Positions 34,041 through 43,340 of a stretch of 64,000 nt of DNA are shown in pieces. Under the pieces are notes generated by a model, which was not told the DNA's origin, made no database searches, and saw nothing but the letters and a program-made list of their open reading frames with translations. The position numbers and the translations under genes are program-made. Origin of the DNA: Mycolicibacterium neoaurum VKM Ac-1815D (GTDB taxonomy: Bacteria; Actinomycetota; Actinomycetes; Mycobacteriales; Mycobacteriaceae); NCBI RefSeq assembly GCF_000317305.3, contig NC_023036.2:248001-312000 (forward strand), in the 5' to 3' direction. Position 1 is the stretch's first letter; each line of letters begins with the position of its first letter.

Positions 34041-34161
34041 GGTGAGACCTCAGGTGCCCTTTAACCAGGAAACGGAAACACCGACTACGGGTTTTCCGTG
34101 GTCCGTGCGGCCCGATCGGGATGTCACTGTCGAGGTATCTCATCGAGGAAAGGGATGCGCG

Positions 34162-35325
34162 ATGCCTACCACCCAGATCGTTGTCATCGGCGGCGGATAC
34201 GCCGGTGTGCTGGCCGCCAACAGAGTGCTCCAGCGGGCCGATGTCGACGTCGCGCTGGTCAATCCTCGTCCGGAATTCGTCGAACGCATCCGGCTGCACC
34301 AGCTGGTGGCCGGTACCGACGACGCCGTCGCGGACTACGCCACGGTGTTGTCACCGCGGGTGCGGCTAATCGTGGACTCGGCCGACAAGATCGACGCCGA
34401 TGCCCGCAAGATCCTGCTGGCATCCGGGTCGTCGTTGGCATACGACCACCTCATCTACGCCGTCGGCAGTACCGCCGCAGTGCCCGCCTCGGTACCGGGG
34501 GCGGCCGAATTCGCCTATCCGCTGGGCGAATTGGAGGCCGCCCACGCATTGGCCACCAGGATGGCCGAGCTGGCGCCGTCGGCACCGATCGTGGTCGTCG
34601 GCGGCGGCCTCACCGGTATCGAGGCGGCCGCCGAGTTCGCCGAGAGTGGCCGCGCGGTCACCGTGGTCACCGACACGCTCGGGCCGTCGCTGGCCGCGGG
34701 CGGCCGTCGTTCGGTGGCCGCGCGGCTGCACAAGCTCGGTGTCGGCGTCCTGGAGAACGCCAGGGTGGCCGCCGTCACCACCGATCACGTGACGCTCGCC
34801 GACGGCCGCGAGGTGCCCGCCGCGGTGACGGTGTGGACCGCCGGGTTCGGCGTCCCGACCCTGGCCGCCAACAGCGGATTGGCCACGGACTCCCTCGGCC
34901 GCCTGGTCACCGACGAGACACTGACCAGCGTCGGCCATTCGTCCATCGTCGCGGCCGGGGATGCGGCCGCACCCTCGGCGCTGCCGTTGCGGATGAGCTG
35001 CCAGCTCGCCATGCCGTTGGCGGCGCAGGCCGCCGACACCGTGCTGGCCCACATCGAGGGCAGGCAACCCCGCGTGCTCAACCCGGCGTCGGTGGGTCAG
35101 TGCATCAGCCTGGGCAGGCACGCGGGCACCATCCAGCTGTCCCGCTTCGACGACACCGCCATCGGATTACACATCGGGGGCCGCCTGGCCGCCACCATCA
35201 AGGAATCCGTGTGCGCCGGGACGTTGAACTTCCTGGCCAAGGAGGCGCGCAAACCGGGCGGTTACTTCTGGCCGCGCGGCGGCAAGCGGGCCGAGCGGCT
35301 CTCCGCCCGCCCGGTTCACCCGTAG
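34162..35325 (+). CDS. FAD-dependent NAD(P)H oxidoreductase (NDH-2-like)
   Basis: A 387-residue pyridine nucleotide-disulfide family flavoprotein. The FAD-binding motif is VVIGGGYAGVLAAN (residues 7-20). The second nucleotide motif VVVGGGLTGIEAAAEFAE lies near 148-165, and AAGDAAA near 272-278 binds the flavin. There is no CxxC redox pair, which fits type II NADH dehydrogenase or ferredoxin-reductase-like enzymes rather than thioredoxin reductase. The C-terminus is basic and may contact membrane. ATG 34162 has AGGAAAGGG upstream. Its 3' end overlaps the convergent DCC gene by 10 bp. Confidence 0.85.
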   Translation: MPTTQIVVIGGGYAGVLAANRVLQRADVDVALVNPRPEFVERIRLHQLVAGTDDAVADYATVLSPRVRLIVDSADKIDADARKILLASGSSLAYDHLIYAVGSTAAVPASVPGAAEFAYPLGELEAAHALATRMAELAPSAPIVVVGGGLTGIEAAAEFAESGRAVTVVTDTLGPSLAAGGRRSVAARLHKLGVGVLENARVAAVTTDHVTLADGREVPAAVTVWTAGFGVPTLAANSGLATDSLGRLVTDETLTSVGHSSIVAAGDAAAPSALPLRMSCQLAMPLAAQAADTVLAHIEGRQPRVLNPASVGQCISLGRHAGTIQLSRFDDTAIGLHIGGRLAATIKESVCAGTLNFLAKEARKPGGYFWPRGGKRAERLSARPVHP

Positions 35326-35756
35326 CTGGCGTCGACGAACCGACTGCGCACCGCGGACGACGGGATGGGGCAGGTGTCGTACTGCCCGCCCACGTGATAG
35401 CGCACCTTGGCGAACGCGGCGTACAACCGGTCTCGCAGGAACGCCGGGATCACCCGCGCGACCGATGCCAGCTTCCAGCACCCGCCGAGGTAGTCCGCGA
35501 CCGCCAGCATCGCCGCCGATTCGGTGCTGACCGTCTCGGCACGCCCGCCCGGGTCGCCGACGAAGACGACCGAGTCCCGGCCTGCGAGGTGGGGGTGGCG
35601 GGCGATGACGTCCCTGGCGAAATCGCTGTCCAGTGCGGCGAAGCGCAGAGTTCCGCCCCTGTCGACGCGCAGGAGGGTGCGCACGGCGCTGTTGCAGACC
35701 CCACACACACCGTCGTACAGCAGGACGGGTGCGTTCGATTCGGTCGGAGTGCTCAT
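35316..35756 (-). CDS. DCC-type thiol-disulfide oxidoreductase family protein (DUF393)
   Basis: A 146-residue protein with the defining LLYDGVCGVCNSAV motif near residues 12-25, where CGVC is a possible redox pair. A second block, FAALDSDFARDV, and the GGxWK-like GGCWKLASV follow. DUF393/DCC proteins are small thioredoxin-like proteins, often beside membrane oxidoreductases, with poorly known function. ATG 35756 has GAGGA four bases upstream. Overlap with the convergent flavoprotein gene may be regulatory or only compact packing. Confidence 0.82.
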   Translation of the reverse strand: MSTPTESNAPVLLYDGVCGVCNSAVRTLLRVDRGGTLRFAALDSDFARDVIARHPHLAGRDSVVFVGDPGGRAETVSTESAAMLAVADYLGGCWKLASVARVIPAFLRDRLYAAFAKVRYHVGGQYDTCPIPSSAVRSRFVDASYG

Positions 35757-35958
35757 CGGGTCCTCCACTCGGTACCTGCCATGTTCATCGGGTTCCCACA
35801 CCCGCGGCCGAGAAACCGGATATGGATCACCATGCCGGCGTGCGAGGGGCGCCTGATCGGCTGTGCGCGGTCTCACACTGGTTGACCACGCATGACCTTT
35901 GCCGGCCGGGCCCGGCGCCCATCCCGCTCGGATGCGTTCAGATGTCGGGTCGGCGGAC

Positions 35959-35964
35959 TACGAT
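35959..35964 (+). promoter_or_regulatory. Possible -10 element of the topoisomerase operon
   Basis: TACGAT matches the mycobacterial -10 pattern and lies 38 bp before the GTG start of the B-type subunit. No clear -35 is visible. Weak evidence. Confidence 0.35.
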
Positions 35965-36001
35965 TTCCCCGGCAACCCGGCCCCGATGGAGAGAACGAGC
36001 A

Positions 36002-38035
36002 GTGAGTTACAACGCCGCAGACATCACCGAACTCGATGATGTCCAGCACACCCGTCTGCGGCCGGCGGTCAATCTGGGCCTCGACGTGCTCAACACCGCA
36101 TTGCGGGAACTGGTCGACAACGCGATCGAAGAGGTCGCCGATCCCAGCCACGGCGGATCGACGGTCACCATCACCCTGCACGCCGACGGTTCGGTCAGCG
36201 TCGCCGATGACGGCCGCGGACTTCCCGTCGACTCCGATCCGGTGACCGGGAAGAACGGCATCGTCAAGACGCTCGGCACCGCGCGCGCCGGCGGCAAGTT
36301 CTCCGCGCACACCGACGCCACCAGCACCGGTGCCGGGCTCAACGGGATCGGCGCCGCGGCAGCGGTGTTCATCTCCGCCCGCACCGATGTGACGGTGCGC
36401 CGCGCCGGCAAGACCTATCTGCAGAGCTTCGGCGCCGGCTATCCCGGCACCTTCGAGGGCAAGGATTTCGATCCCACCGCACCCTTCACCCGGGCCGACA
36501 CCCAGAAGCTGCGCGGTGTCGGCAACCGCAAACCCGATGCACACGGCACCGAGGTGCGCATCCTGTTCGACAAGGCCGTCGTCCCGGATTCCAGCATCGA
36601 TGTCGGCGAGGTGCTGCTGCGCGCCCACGCCGCGGCGCGGATGTCCCCCGGCGTGCACCTGGCCGTGGTCGACGAAGGGTGGCCCGGCGAAGAGATCCCC
36701 GCCTCGCTGCTGGAGCCGTTCGACGGCCCGTGGGGCAGCGACACCCTGCTGGACCTCATGTGTACCGCGGCGGGCACCCCCTCGCCGGCGGTGCGCGCCG
36801 TGGTGGAGGGCCGCGGCGAGTACACCACGGGTCGGGGGCCGACGCCGTTCCGGTGGTCGCTGACCGCAGGCCCGGCCGAGCCGGCCACCGTTGCCGCGTT
36901 CTGCAACACCGTGCGCACCCCCGGCGGCGGTTCCCATCTGACGGCCGCCATGAAGGGGTTGTCCGAGGCACTGGCCGACCGCGCATCCCGGATCCGCGAC
37001 CTGGGCCTTGCCAAGGGCGAGGACGGTCCGGAGCCACAGGATTTCGTCGCGGTGACCGCCTTGGCCGTCGACACCCGCGCACCCGATGTGGCCTGGGATT
37101 CCCAGGCCAAGACGGCGGTGTCCTCGCGTTCACTCAACGTGGCGATGGCCCCCGACGTAGCCCGCAGCGTCACCATCTGGGCGGCCAATCCGGCCAACGG
37201 CGACACCGTCTCGCTGTGGACCAAACTGGCGCTGGAATCGGCACGCGCCCGACGCAGCGCCGAGGGCGCCAAGGCGCGTTCACGCGCGGCATCGAAGGCC
37301 AAGGGACTGGGCACCAACCTGTCCCTTCCGCCCAAGCTGCTGCCGAGCCGGGAGACCGGACGCGGATCCGGTGCCGAGCTGTTCCTGTGCGAGGGCGACT
37401 CAGCGCTGGGCACCATCAAGGCCGCCCGCGATGCCACCTTCCAGGCGGCCTTCCCGCTGAAAGGCAAGCCGCCCAACGTGTATGGGTTCGCCATCAGCAA
37501 GGCGCGCGTGAAGGACGAGTTCGACTCGATCGAGCGGATCCTGGGGTGTGGACTGCGCGACAACTGCGATCCCGAGCTGTGCCGCTATGACCGCATCCTG
37601 TTCGCCTCCGACGCCGACCCCGACGGCGGCAACATCAACTCCAGCCTCATCTCGATGTTCCTGGACTTCTACCGCCCGCTGGTGCAGGCCGGGATGGTCT
37701 ATGTGACGCTGCCGCCGCTGTTCGTGGTCAAGGACGGCACCGAGCGGATCTACTGCCAGGACGAGTCCGAACGCGATGCCGCGGTGGCCGAGTTGAAGGC
37801 CAGGTCCAAGCGCAAGGTCGAGGTGCAGCGCAACAAGGGTCTCGGCGAGATGGACGCCGACGACTTCTGGAACACGGTGCTGGATCCGCAGCGGCGCACC
37901 GTCATTCGGCTGCATCCCGACGATGCCGACAAGAAGTTGCACCACATCTTGTTCGGCGGGCCACCGGAAGGCCGGCGCACGTGGATGGCCGATGTCGCCG
38001 CCCGTGTCGACACCGCCGCTCTGGATCTGACCTAG
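36002..38035 (+). CDS. Non-gyrase type II topoisomerase, ATPase (GyrB/ParE-like) subunit
   Basis: A 677-residue type IIA subunit. The GHKL ATPase has Asn40 in ELVDNAIEEV and the ADDGRGLPV motif near 68-76. The TOPRIM domain has LFLCEGDSAL near residue 462 and SDADPDGG near 537, where gyrase usually has DADVDGAH. NKGLGEM follows. GTG 36002 has GGAGA upstream. It is 13 bp from the A subunit gene, so they are co-transcribed. M. tuberculosis has only gyrase; M. smegmatis has an extra enzyme described as an atypical positive-supercoiling topoisomerase, and this pair most resembles it. Confidence 0.9.
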   Translation: MSYNAADITELDDVQHTRLRPAVNLGLDVLNTALRELVDNAIEEVADPSHGGSTVTITLHADGSVSVADDGRGLPVDSDPVTGKNGIVKTLGTARAGGKFSAHTDATSTGAGLNGIGAAAAVFISARTDVTVRRAGKTYLQSFGAGYPGTFEGKDFDPTAPFTRADTQKLRGVGNRKPDAHGTEVRILFDKAVVPDSSIDVGEVLLRAHAAARMSPGVHLAVVDEGWPGEEIPASLLEPFDGPWGSDTLLDLMCTAAGTPSPAVRAVVEGRGEYTTGRGPTPFRWSLTAGPAEPATVAAFCNTVRTPGGGSHLTAAMKGLSEALADRASRIRDLGLAKGEDGPEPQDFVAVTALAVDTRAPDVAWDSQAKTAVSSRSLNVAMAPDVARSVTIWAANPANGDTVSLWTKLALESARARRSAEGAKARSRAASKAKGLGTNLSLPPKLLPSRETGRGSGAELFLCEGDSALGTIKAARDATFQAAFPLKGKPPNVYGFAISKARVKDEFDSIERILGCGLRDNCDPELCRYDRILFASDADPDGGNINSSLISMFLDFYRPLVQAGMVYVTLPPLFVVKDGTERIYCQDESERDAAVAELKARSKRKVEVQRNKGLGEMDADDFWNTVLDPQRRTVIRLHPDDADKKLHHILFGGPPEGRRTWMADVAARVDTAALDLT

Positions 38036-38048
38036 GAAGAAACTCACC

Positions 38049-40205
38049 GTGACCGCCACCCTGGACATACCAGAGCAGAATCCCGATCTGGTGCTCGATC
38101 AGAGCGCCGACGATTACTGGAACCACTACCAGCTCACCTTCGCGCTCTACAGCGTCAGCGACCGCGCCATCCCCTCGGCGTTCGACGGGCTCAAGCCCGG
38201 TCAGCGCCGTCTGCTCTACCAAATGCACGATTCCCGACTGCTGCCGGGGAACAAGCCGCAGAAGTCCTCGAAGATCTGCTCGGCGGTGACCGGCAATCTG
38301 CATCCGCACGGCGGGGCCTCGATGTACGGTGCCGCCGCGCTGATGGCCGCCGAGTTCCAGCGCGTGAAGGTGATCGACGGACAGGGCGCCTTCCCCCGCA
38401 TCCAGGGCGATATTCCCGCCGCCGACCGCTACACCGAGATGCGGTTGTCGGCACCGGGAGCCGCGCTGACCGCCGAACTCGACGATCACGCGGTGCCGAT
38501 GGTGTCTACCTTCGACGGTGAGTGGGTCGAGCCCACCATGCTGCCCGCGCAATGGCCGGTGCTGCTGTGCAACGGCGCGATGGGAATCGCGGAGGGCTGG
38601 GCCACTAAGGTGCCCGCGCACAACCCGCGTGAGGTGATGGCCGCGTGCCGAGCGCTGCTCGCCAGGCCCAACACCACCGACGACACCCTGATGAAGTTGA
38701 TCCCCGGCCCCGACTGGGGTTGCGGGGCAACCGTTGTCGGCACCGCGGGGCTGCGGGAGTACATCACCACCGGGCGTGGCCAGCTCACCGTGCGCGGCAC
38801 CGTCAGCGTCGACGGGAAGAACTGCGTCATCACCGAACTACCGCCCGGTGTCGCGAGCAACACTGTGCAGGAACGCATTCGGGCACTCGTCGAATCCGGC
38901 GAGATGTCCGGCGTGGCCGATATGTCGGACCTCACCGACCGCCGCAACGGCCTGCGCATCGTCGTCACCGCCAAACGCGGGTACAGCGCCGAACAGATCC
39001 GCGATCAGCTGTTGGCCCTGACCCCGCTGGAGTCCACCTTCGCCGCCAGCCTGGTGGCCCTCGACGAGGACCGGGTGCCGCGCTGGTGGAATGTCCGCGA
39101 GCTGATCGGCGCCTTCCTGCACCTGCGCGACTCGGTGGTGCTGCATCGCAGCGAGTACCGACTGGAGAAGGTCACCGCCCGCCGCCACCTGGTCGCCGGC
39201 CTGATGAAGATCCACCTCGACATCGACGCCGCCGTCGCGGTGATCCGCAATTCCGAGACGGTCGACGAGGCCCGCCAGGGCCTGCAGAAGCGCTTCGAGA
39301 TCGACGAAGAACAAGCCAATTACGTTCTGGCTCTGCAGCTTCGCCGACTGACCAAGCTCGATGTCATCGAATTGCAGGCCGAGGCCGACAAGCTGGACGC
39401 CGAGTTCGCCGAGCTCACCGAACTGGTCACCGATCCCGATGCGCGCCGCAAGGTCATCGACAAGGAGCTGGTCGAGACAGCCAAGCTGTTCAAGGGTCCC
39501 GAGTTCGACCGCCGCACCGTGCTCGACGCCGAGGCCACGCCGGTGACCGCCGGCTCCGACGAGGACGGCCCCCGCGAGCGCAAGGTCAACACCGCCTGGC
39601 GCCTCGATGACCGCGGGGTGTTCTCGGACAGCCACGGTGATCTGCTGACCTCCGGTCTCGGCTGGGCGGTGTGGACCGACGGACGTGTGAAGTTCACCAA
39701 CGGCAACGGCCTGCCCTTCAAGATCCGCGATATCCCCGTGGCACCGGATATCACCGGCCTGCTGCGGTCCGGTGTGCTCGGCGAGGGCTACCACCTGGCG
39801 CTGGTGACGCGGCGCGGAAAGGTGCTGCGCATCGATCCCGCCGCGGTGAACCCCCAGGGGGCGGCGGGTAACGGCGTGGCCGGGGTGAAGCTCGGCGGTG
39901 ACGGTGAACCGCAGGACGAGGTGATCGCCGCGCTGCCGCTGTCCTGCCAGAACGGCGAGGCCATCCTGTCGATCTCGGAAAAGGGCTGGAAGGTCACCGA
40001 AGTAGCCGATATCCCGGTCAAGGGCCGTGGTGGTGCCGGTGTCGGTTTCCACCCGTTCGTCGCGGGTGAGCATGCGCTGCTGTCGGCACAGGTGTCGGCC
40101 ACGGGCTACGTGCGGGGCAAGCGCGCGGTGCGTGCCGAGAAGCGCGCCAAGGCGTCCAACAAGGGGTCCGGCACCGACGTGCTGCCCGCCGAATCACCGG
40201 CCTGA
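38049..40205 (+). CDS. Non-gyrase type II topoisomerase, cleavage (GyrA/ParC-like) subunit
   Basis: A 718-residue breakage-reunion subunit. The active-site tyrosine is Tyr128 in IPAADRYTEMRLS, next to the conserved FPRIQGD. The helical tower and coiled-coil region follow (MKIHLDIDAAVAVIRNSETV). The C-terminal domain keeps a few propeller-like blades (GKVLRIDPAAVNPQG) but I see no GyrA box (QRRGGKG), which gyrase needs for DNA wrapping. It is about 120 residues shorter than mycobacterial GyrA. The tail is Lys/Ala-rich. GTG 38049 has AGGAAGAAA upstream. It acts with the preceding subunit on chromosomal DNA. Confidence 0.9.
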   Translation: MTATLDIPEQNPDLVLDQSADDYWNHYQLTFALYSVSDRAIPSAFDGLKPGQRRLLYQMHDSRLLPGNKPQKSSKICSAVTGNLHPHGGASMYGAAALMAAEFQRVKVIDGQGAFPRIQGDIPAADRYTEMRLSAPGAALTAELDDHAVPMVSTFDGEWVEPTMLPAQWPVLLCNGAMGIAEGWATKVPAHNPREVMAACRALLARPNTTDDTLMKLIPGPDWGCGATVVGTAGLREYITTGRGQLTVRGTVSVDGKNCVITELPPGVASNTVQERIRALVESGEMSGVADMSDLTDRRNGLRIVVTAKRGYSAEQIRDQLLALTPLESTFAASLVALDEDRVPRWWNVRELIGAFLHLRDSVVLHRSEYRLEKVTARRHLVAGLMKIHLDIDAAVAVIRNSETVDEARQGLQKRFEIDEEQANYVLALQLRRLTKLDVIELQAEADKLDAEFAELTELVTDPDARRKVIDKELVETAKLFKGPEFDRRTVLDAEATPVTAGSDEDGPRERKVNTAWRLDDRGVFSDSHGDLLTSGLGWAVWTDGRVKFTNGNGLPFKIRDIPVAPDITGLLRSGVLGEGYHLALVTRRGKVLRIDPAAVNPQGAAGNGVAGVKLGGDGEPQDEVIAALPLSCQNGEAILSISEKGWKVTEVADIPVKGRGGAGVGFHPFVAGEHALLSAQVSATGYVRGKRAVRAEKRAKASNKGSGTDVLPAESPA

Positions 40206-40281
40206 GCCAGGGCGGGCTACCGGGCTGCGGGTGAGCGCTGTGCCAGCTGGTCCCCCGCCCAAGGTGTGAGAGGTTTGGCGA

Positions 40282-41055
40282 GTGGGAGCCGACGACGCAG
40301 AGTCCGTAGGGTGGGCGGGCGCGCTCGCCGTGGCGGATGGCGCCCTGTGCTACGTCGGAGCGTTGTCCGATGCGGACGGTCACCACCATGCCGCGACACA
40401 GATCGTGAGTGCGTTGTCGGGTTCTTTCGAGTTGACCGACGGCGGCGGGCACTGCGCGGTTGCGCAGGCGGCGATCATTCCTTCGAGCTGTGAACACTCC
40501 ATTCGTGTCGGGCATCGACGCGTCCGAGGAGCGCTTGTTTTCCTCGACCCCGGGTCTGCGCTGGGTTCGGGAATCGCCGAACTCGTCAGCGGTAGTTCGG
40601 ATGTGACGCGGTGGGTCGCGGCAGGGCACGAGTTCGTGAGGTCGATGGATCTCACGACGGGTGATCCGGCGTCAATCCTGGAAATGCTGGCCGACGTCCG
40701 CGGTGCGGATCATCGGCCGGGTCATCGGCTGTGGCACCCCAGTGTGCGCCTCGCTGTCGAACGCGTCACCGAACTGCTGCCCGAGCCCGTGACGCTGGTG
40801 GAGGTCGCCAACTCCGTCGGCCTGTCGCCCAGCCGCCTGAGCCGCTTGTTCAACGAGCAAGTGGGACAGTCGTTTCCCGCCTACATCCGGTGGAGGAGGT
40901 TGCGACTGGCTATCGAAGCCCTGCAACAGGGCGTTTCGCTGACCGACGCGGCCCACACCGCCGGCTTCACCGACAGCGCGCACGCCAACCGTGTCTGCCA
41001 TGAAATGTTCGGCTTGTCACCCAGCCTCGCGAGCAGACACCTGGTGTGGGGCTGA
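40282..41055 (+). CDS. AraC-family transcriptional regulator
   Basis: A 257-residue regulator. The N-terminal ~140 residues form a cupin-like sensing domain (GHHHAATQIVSALSGSFEL). The C-terminal AraC domain has EVANSVGLSPSRLSRLFNEQ and SLTDAAHTAGFTDSAHANRV. GTG 40282 is the only reasonable start; the ribosome site is weak (GAGAGG). It precedes the fatty-acid hydroxylase-type gene on the same strand by 51 bp, which is its likely target or operon partner. Confidence 0.85.
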   Translation: MGADDAESVGWAGALAVADGALCYVGALSDADGHHHAATQIVSALSGSFELTDGGGHCAVAQAAIIPSSCEHSIRVGHRRVRGALVFLDPGSALGSGIAELVSGSSDVTRWVAAGHEFVRSMDLTTGDPASILEMLADVRGADHRPGHRLWHPSVRLAVERVTELLPEPVTLVEVANSVGLSPSRLSRLFNEQVGQSFPAYIRWRRLRLAIEALQQGVSLTDAAHTAGFTDSAHANRVCHEMFGLSPSLASRHLVWG

Positions 41056-41106
41056 TTCGACCGGACCGCAGGTGAAAGACGGCAAATCTGTACAAGCGGC
41101 GGACAG

Positions 41107-42033
41107 ATGGCGTGCGCGACGGTGGTCTGCATGTTCGCTTCAGTGATTCGATACGGCTATGTGCCGTTCATGCTCATCGGCATCAACGGTGCGGCGGCGT
41201 TCCTGGCCGCCCGGAATTCTTCCGAGTTGTGGTTGGTGGGCCTCATCGTGGTGGCGGTCGGCTGCTCGTTTGCCGCGGAGCGCATCGTGCCCTACCGCCG
41301 AGAGTGGAACGACGGGCTCGATGACGCGGGGCGCGACACCGCCCACGCATTCGTCAACGAATCGTTCATCCTGGTAAGTGTCGCGGCCATTCCCCTGCTG
41401 GCTGCGGTCACACCGTTGCATCACTTGTGGCCCGGGACTTTGCCATTCGTTGCACAGTTGCTCATCGCAGTGTTGGTGGCGGATTTCGGTATCACCACGA
41501 TTCACCTCGCAAGCCACAAGATCGGCTGGTTGTGGCGACTACATGCCGTTCATCACAGTGTTCGTCGGTTCTACGGTCTCAACGGCCTGATGAAGCACCC
41601 GTTGCATCAGGCCGTGGAAATGCTGGGCGGTGTCCTGCCGCTGATCGTCATGGGGGTGCCGGTGCAGGTGGCATCGGCGCTTGCGGTGTGCGTCGCCGTG
41701 CAATTGCTGCTCCAGCACGCCAACGTCGACTACCGGGTCGGCCCGCTGCGCTCGGTACTGGCGCTCAATGAAGGCCATCGGTTCCACCACCTGAAGTGGG
41801 CCGGTGTCGGCGACGTCAACTTCGGGTTGTTCACACTGCTGTGGGATCACCTCTACCGCACCTATTCCTTTGATCCCCAACGCCGATTCACGACGGACGA
41901 TCTCGGCATGGCGGCCAAACCGCACTATCCGACAGGTTACTTTTCCCAGCTCGCCGAACCCTTCACCGCGAGCGGAGCGTGTCACTTCGACCCCGCCGCG
42001 GCCGCTGACGCGACTCATGGTCAGGCCGGCTAG
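41107..42033 (+). CDS. Fatty acid hydroxylase / sterol desaturase family membrane protein
   Basis: A 308-residue integral membrane di-iron enzyme. About four to five transmembrane helices carry the histidine clusters of the family: HLASHK, LHAVHHS and HRFHHLKW. These ligate two irons for O2-dependent hydroxylation or desaturation of a lipid. The substrate cannot be read from sequence; mycobacterial members act on fatty acids, carotenoids or sterol-like lipids. Start ATG 41107 is tentative, with ATG 41131 a possible alternative. The stop overlaps the convergent histidine-kinase gene by 4 bp. Confidence 0.83.
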   Translation: MACATVVCMFASVIRYGYVPFMLIGINGAAAFLAARNSSELWLVGLIVVAVGCSFAAERIVPYRREWNDGLDDAGRDTAHAFVNESFILVSVAAIPLLAAVTPLHHLWPGTLPFVAQLLIAVLVADFGITTIHLASHKIGWLWRLHAVHHSVRRFYGLNGLMKHPLHQAVEMLGGVLPLIVMGVPVQVASALAVCVAVQLLLQHANVDYRVGPLRSVLALNEGHRFHHLKWAGVGDVNFGLFTLLWDHLYRTYSFDPQRRFTTDDLGMAAKPHYPTGYFSQLAEPFTASGACHFDPAAAADATHGQAG

Positions 42034-43337
42034 GTGATCTGGTCGGGTGCGCGTTCGGAGATGGTCAGGGTGGCGCGCAGGCCGCCCAGCGGGCTGTCGT
42101 CGAGTTCGAGGCGCCCACCGTGCAGGGCGGCCTGCTGGGTGACCAGCGCGAGCCCGAGCCCCGAACCGCCGGGCGCGGCGGTACTGCCGCGCGAGAACCG
42201 GCCGAGCACCGCCGTGCGCTCCTCGGCGGGCAGGCCGCAGCCGTCGTCGTCGACGACGATCTGTAAGCGATCGGGTAACCGGTTGCAGGTCAGTGTGATC
42301 CGACTGGCTCCACCGTGGGTCGCCGCGTTGCGCACCAGATTGTCGACCGCCAGCCGCAGCCCGCCAGACCAGCCCCACACCGTGACGTGGTCGTCATCGG
42401 CCACCGTGATGTCGACGGTGGGGTGCACTCGCGCGTTCTCCCGCACCACCCGGTCGAGCATGTCGGTCACGTCGATCAGCTCACGGTCCTCGGCTTGCGC
42501 GAGCTGCCCCGAGGCCAGCTGTCCGAGTGCGGTGATGGTGGCCTCCACCCGGCGCTGGGCGCGCAGCAGGTCGGCGACCACCTCGTCACGCTCCTCGGCG
42601 GGCAGGTCGTGGATGCGCAGCGTATCCAGATCCGCACGCATGGCCGTCAACGGTGTGCGCAGTTCGTGTGCGGCATTGGCCGCGAAATCCTGTGCGGCCT
42701 GCAGGGATCGGGTGGTGGCCTGCTGCGCGGCGGCCAGCCTGCTCAGCATGCCTGCCATCGCGTCGGAGAGTTCCTCGGCCTCGCGGGCACCCTTCACATT
42801 CGGCACGCCGCCGCTGCCCAACGATTTCGTCTGCTCGGTCAGCCTGCGCAGCGGGCGCACCGCGGGGCCCGCCAGCAGCCAGCCGAACCCGCCGGCCACC
42901 AGCACGGTGAGCACTCCGACCGCGAGATACACCGGAATTCTCGTGGGGCTCAGCAGAATACTGTCGGCACGAATACCCAGCGACAGCAGGATGCCGCCAC
43001 CCTGCTGGTCCATCGGGATGGTCCGCACCCGGTACTCGACACCGTTGACCTCCACGGTCTCGGTGCCCGGTGCCAGGGCGGGCAGCTGAAAGCCGCGCTG
43101 AAAGACCACCTGGCCGGTGGAGCGCGACCGGCCCGTGGTCAGCACCCCGCGTCTTGGGTCGGACAGCTGTTCGGGGAACATGCTGGCCTCGACGATCGAA
43201 TCGAGACGACGATCCAGTTGTGCGGCATCGTTGTTGGCCAGTACCAACGATGTCAGCACCGTGAAGCCGGCGACGACGGCGGCCGCCGCGACGGCGGAGG
43301 CGATGGCGACCCGAGTGCGCAGTGACAGCCGAGCCAC
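42030..43337 (-). CDS. Sensor histidine kinase, PrrB-like
   Basis: A 435-residue membrane kinase. TM1 lies at ~10-34, an extracellular sensor of ~100 residues follows, and TM2 lies at ~135-157. A HAMP segment leads to the phosphoacceptor His224 in NAAHELRTPLTAM. ATPase boxes are NLVRNAATHGG (N), DDDGCGLP (G1) and GSGLGLALV (G2). The closest relative I recognise is PrrB (Rv0902c). GTG 43337 is 3 bp after the response-regulator stop, so the pair is co-translated. The signal is unknown; genomic position behind the hemophore gene suggests an envelope or heme cue. Confidence 0.9.
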   Translation of the reverse strand: MARLSLRTRVAIASAVAAAAVVAGFTVLTSLVLANNDAAQLDRRLDSIVEASMFPEQLSDPRRGVLTTGRSRSTGQVVFQRGFQLPALAPGTETVEVNGVEYRVRTIPMDQQGGGILLSLGIRADSILLSPTRIPVYLAVGVLTVLVAGGFGWLLAGPAVRPLRRLTEQTKSLGSGGVPNVKGAREAEELSDAMAGMLSRLAAAQQATTRSLQAAQDFAANAAHELRTPLTAMRADLDTLRIHDLPAEERDEVVADLLRAQRRVEATITALGQLASGQLAQAEDRELIDVTDMLDRVVRENARVHPTVDITVADDDHVTVWGWSGGLRLAVDNLVRNAATHGGASRITLTCNRLPDRLQIVVDDDGCGLPAEERTAVLGRFSRGSTAAPGGSGLGLALVTQQAALHGGRLELDDSPLGGLRATLTISERAPDQIT

Positions 43338-43340
43338 GGA

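Noticed and set aside
36002..40205. Chromosomal gyrB-gyrA
   Set aside because: No dnaA/dnaN/recF context, TOPRIM and C-terminal features differ from gyrase, and no GyrA box is present.
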